DNA of 64,000 nt from positions 498,001 through 562,000 of the forward strand of contig JAQFVV010000321.1 of the NCBI GenBank assembly GCA_028023455.1. Direction: 5' to 3'. Of this stretch, positions 60,690 to 64,000 are shown in pieces (position 1 is the stretch's first letter; each line of letters opens with the position of its first letter). The translations under genes were made by a program, and so were the position numbers. The stretch comes from Epiperipatus broadwayi (taxonomy: Eukaryota; Onychophora; Udeonychophora; Euonychophora; Peripatidae). The notes beneath the pieces were generated by a model. That model searched no databases, was not told the origin of the DNA, and saw nothing but the letters and a program-made list of their open reading frames with translations.

Positions 60690-63200
60690 GAATTATCAAA
60701 CTTTATTTTAATATCCACTTTTAATTTTAACATAATCTTTATTGCTGAAGTATATGGTTACATAGATGCATAATGTTGTAGTTTAGGCTATAGAGAGGTG
60801 ATTAATAGTCCATATTGTATATATAAATATCAGAAATAACACTCCCAAAACATATCTTTACCATGTGACTACTGATGTTCTTGATATATGTCTTTGGTTA
60901 ATAATCTATTATTAGAAAGGAGAGGAAAAAGTAATGAGGTTCTATGTGACATGATATATATCAAGGAGAGCAAGTATCTTATCTCTGTTTTAATTTTAGA
61001 TATTTGATTGTAAAACAGGGATTGCAATTCCTGGATGTAGAGTTAAAACAAAAATGACATCTTAGAATCCAAAGGGTGACCATATAAACATTGTGACTCT
61101 AATAGAGGCAGAGAGACCATGCTTAATACTATCTATGAGGTTGGTGATTAATGAAATATGTGATTTAACGATTGATTCAATTATATTTCTATACTCAAAA
61201 GGTCTGGACATTGGAATAAAAGGTGATGATTTATGTCATAGTGAGCATATAGAGTCAACGTTAGCATATGCCATTTTTTGTGACAAATAGTAATTAGTGA
61301 GTAGAACATCTAGATTTATTTTAATAAGGAAATCTAGATATTTTGGTTTTAGATGCCAGAATTTGAATTTTGAAATGATTTGTTTATTACTGAGATTTAG
61401 CAGAGACTGAGTTTGACATAGATTAATATTATGAGCCATGTTATAGGCTTCCTAATAAATTATTTTCCTTAAAATGGAGTGTTGATTCAGGTCAAGATGA
61501 GCAGCAACACATTTGATAAGAAATTAAAAACCTTACATCACTGGGCAGTGGTTTATCAATAGGGGTAATGCAGATAAATTTTATAGCACCAGGATACATA
61601 AATACAAATTTAAATATTGAGTTGAAAATCAGAATACATAGATACAAATTTAAATATTGAGTTAAATGTTTTCTGAAAAAATATGGGAAATGAGTGAAAT
61701 GAGAGAACATTATCTTTGGCATGCATATGCCGTGTTTTTAAACAATAATGACCACATCTCTTTTTATTCCATTTTAATTTGGAACAAAGCAAATTTATAT
61801 TCCTCAATAAATGCATTGGTGAACCTAATTGGCATATAATATGTGATTTTTGGAAAGATTTAAGATGTTAATTAGAAAGATTTTTGCATGAAGTGTCAGA
61901 TATGCTTTGGTCAGGGAGTTAATGTTTTTTTCAAGAGATGAAAGAAGGAATTCTACATCGGCCTTCTCATGGCTTGTATTGATTTATAGACAGGAGAGCT
62001 GAGAAAATTATGTGGGGGTTCAGCAAAGAGAGACAACACACTTTTCCCAGAAAGTATAATCCTTGTGAATGATTTATCAAGATTAAATTGAAGTTTAAAA
62101 TGAGCATTGTACTCTTCAAGAATTGAGATAAGTGATTGTAGATATTTCTCAGAAGATAGGAAAATGACAAGCTCATCCATAAAAGTTATATGTTGATTGG
62201 GATATGAACACCAGGTACTTTCTCTTCTATTTCAAGAAGGAGTAGATTGATATAGGTGATGAAAAATAATATATTCAATAGTGTCCCTTGCAGAATAGGG
62301 TTTAAAGATTTAAAGCCTGGGAACACTTTGCCATTGAGGGAAATAGAATTTCTCTATTTGTTAATAGGTTAGCTAATATGTAGAGAATATGAAAAGGAAT
62401 ATCATGCAATTGTAACAATTCAATGAGAGGGACAATGGGTGCAGAATGAAAGGCAGACGAAATATCTATTTGCATGGCATTTAGTCCAGTTTTCTTTGAA
62501 GTTCTAACATAATCAAGTATAATCATGCACATCATGATGGTATCAAATGTGGAATCTCCCTTCTTTGCATTTTGGTATTCTGAAATTGAATCCAGAATAA
62601 TAGGGTGAATCTTATTCTTTATGATAGATTTAATAATTTTTGTAAGTAAAGGAAATGTAAAGATAGGTCAAAGGTTATTTAATGGAGAAGAATGTGTATT
62701 CATTTTGAGGAATGGAACTAATGATACTGGGTATAACCTATCAATATGATGAATATATTTAGACAAAAAAATTAAGCAAATTCATGGTAATGGATAGTGT
62801 GAAAGTACTAATATGTAAAAGAAGACATTTAAGAAAGCATGTGGCCCAGGATGAATGCAATTAGGGAGGCATTTTAGCTTCATCATAATGCTAGCCCTAT
62901 GCAGAAATTTTTATTAGTAATAATTGAAGAAGGAGAAGATTTTTGTTTTTATAAGAAAGAGCGCAAAGAAAGTAGCCTTCCAACCAGTTATGGGGTTAAG
63001 TTAGAAAGATTTTTGCTTTTTTGGTAGATAAGTATTTAGCTAAAACAGATTGTGTATGCTTGTATTGCTGCTTAAGAGCTATAATGAATGGTATAGAAAC
63101 AGGACCATTGAAGTGGCCTTTATTTTATGTTAATGGTCTCAAGTTGTTTTATTGAGGCTGTAGATGATCTGCTTCTACCAATATAGTGCTTAATTGCTGC
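60690..63200 (-). pseudogene. second minus-strand LINE with TTA tail
   Basis: RT text in order from high to low coordinates: a fingers region near 62720-62600 (LTKIIKSIIKNKIHP, in the position of KI-x-x-x-I-I-x-N-R), a DSISEYQNAKKGDSTFDTI segment equivalent to Q-x-G-F-R-x-x-x-S-T, LNAMQIDISSAFHSAP (motif A), a broken QGTLLN...YINLLL near 62260 (motif B) and MDELVIFLSSEKYLQ at 62180, in the place of A-D-D (here M-D-E). The clade is unclear; DISSAFHS and LINLLL resemble elements with a restriction-like endonuclease more than RTE. A CSLC pair near 61240 may be part of the C-terminal zinc patch. Confidence 0.55.
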
Positions 63201-63205
63201 ACATA

Positions 63206-63692
63206 GGAAAAACTCTCTAAACAGTAGCACCATTTAGTGCAAGCCAGAGTAATAAATAGGTGCAGGAAGGTTTGTGCATAAAATCTCTATCTAGTGTCTA
63301 CTCATCCAATATCCCCAGACTAGTTTCTAACTTTTGGATTTCATCAGTGAGGGGCCTTGGAATTGGGAGCACTACATATAGGTCTTAGGATTTAATGCAA
63401 ACCTTCAATAGCCACATGTTTCCTTATTAGCTAATTATAAAGTTTTGAGTGAAAATTGAAAACACAATAATGTTTTCAATTCAAGCACATTAGCTTGTAT
63501 AGTCATATAGATCTAAATTCAATTCAGCATCCATACTTTTTGATGACTTTGGTTCTTTAATAACCACAGTCACCATAATCCCAGAAACTAGTTTGGTGGT
63601 ACTGGATAAGTATAAACTAGATAGGAATTTTATGCACAAAACTTCTGTATCCATTGATTACTGAGTGGTGCTACTGAATGGAGAGTTTTTCC
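63206..63692. repeat. foldback family F, copy 2, arms far apart
   Basis: The left arm 63206-63295 (AGGAAAAACTCTCTAAACAG and TTTGTGCATAAAATC) pairs with the right arm 63620-63692 (GATAGGAATTTTATGCACAA and ATGGAGAGTTTTTCCTG). Same family as 31940-32115 but with a 320-base interior. Confidence 0.6.
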
Positions 63693-63932
63693 TGAGTAAA
63701 CAGCTTGAATAAGCATAAGGAGTGGTGATTATGTGATTTTTTAGTGGTTTAATACCAATTCTTTGCAATAGGATTATGGTGGCTGTGGTTACTAAAGAAG
63801 CAAAAGCAACAAAAAGTATTGATCCTGAACTGATTTCAGATCTATATGATTATACAAGCTAATAAATAAGCTCAAATTAAAAACATTATTGTATTTTCAA
63901 ATTGGACTCAAAGCTTTATAGTTAGCTAATAA
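63428..63932. repeat. large inverted repeat interleaved with foldback F copy 2
   Basis: 63428-63602 and about 63757-63932 are inverted copies: TTAGCTAATTATAAAGTTTT against AAGCTTTATAGTTAGCTAA, ACATTAGCTTGTATA against TATACAAGCTAAT, and CCACAGTCACCATAATCC against GGATTATGGTGGCTGTGG. The foldback right arm (63620-63692) lies in the loop, so the order is A-B-A'-B'. Confidence 0.65.
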
Positions 63933-64000
63933 CATAAAAGGTGGCAATTGGATGGTTATATTAGATTCTAAGATCTAGGTAAAATGCTCTTAGATTCAAG

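Overview
This is an AT-rich (about three quarters A+T by eye) window from an intron-containing, transposon-dense genome, almost certainly an invertebrate animal. It has spliced exons with consensus GT/AG sites and an AATAAA signal, several classes of eukaryotic retroelement (Penelope-like elements, RTE-type and other LINEs, an LTR-type element), foldback elements and long TTA/TAA microsatellites. I cannot fix the phylum. There is no bacterial-style operon, no CRISPR array and no rRNA gene.

The only host gene I recognise with confidence is the 3' end of a TatD-family metal-dependent DNase most like TATDN3. Its last two coding exons are at 18271-18351 and 24986-25123 on the + strand, followed by AATAAA. 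The 6.6 kb intron between them holds an antisense RTE fragment, a sense LINE and a foldback hairpin. The earlier exons were not found and probably lie before the window or were missed in it. A weak second candidate is an exon at 4856-5095 (minus) that faintly resembles a cys-loop receptor extracellular domain. A GC-rich island at 4070-4335 is unassigned.

Layout: 1-5.9 kb, mostly non-coding. 5.9-14.9 kb, two inverted copies of the GIY-YIG end of a Penelope-like element (PLE); one copy is split by a 7.5 kb array of LTR-INT-LTR-INT-LTR form. 15-18 kb, foldbacks. 18.3-25.1 kb, the TatD gene end. 25.9-26.7 kb, a compact PLE insertion (inverted repeats around a GIY-YIG ORF, flanked by a 13-bp direct repeat). 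27-41 kb, a gene desert with short interspersed and foldback repeats. 41.2-48.6 kb, a near full-length but broken PLE with direct pseudo-LTRs that carry a hammerhead-like motif; its reverse transcriptase is split by a 3.9 kb insertion. 50.5-53.3 kb, a decayed minus-strand RTE LINE. 55.2-60.7 kb, a minus-strand APE-type LINE with a PHD-like finger and a TTA-rich tail. 60.5-63.2 kb, a second minus-strand LINE with a long TTA tail. 63.2-63.9 kb, interleaved inverted repeats.

The elements do not form a pathway. The biology here is nested retrotransposition: insertion order can be read from interrupted frames and from duplicated target sites. All mobile coding regions have stops or frame breaks except the two short GIY-YIG ORFs (14217-14807 and 26093-26461).
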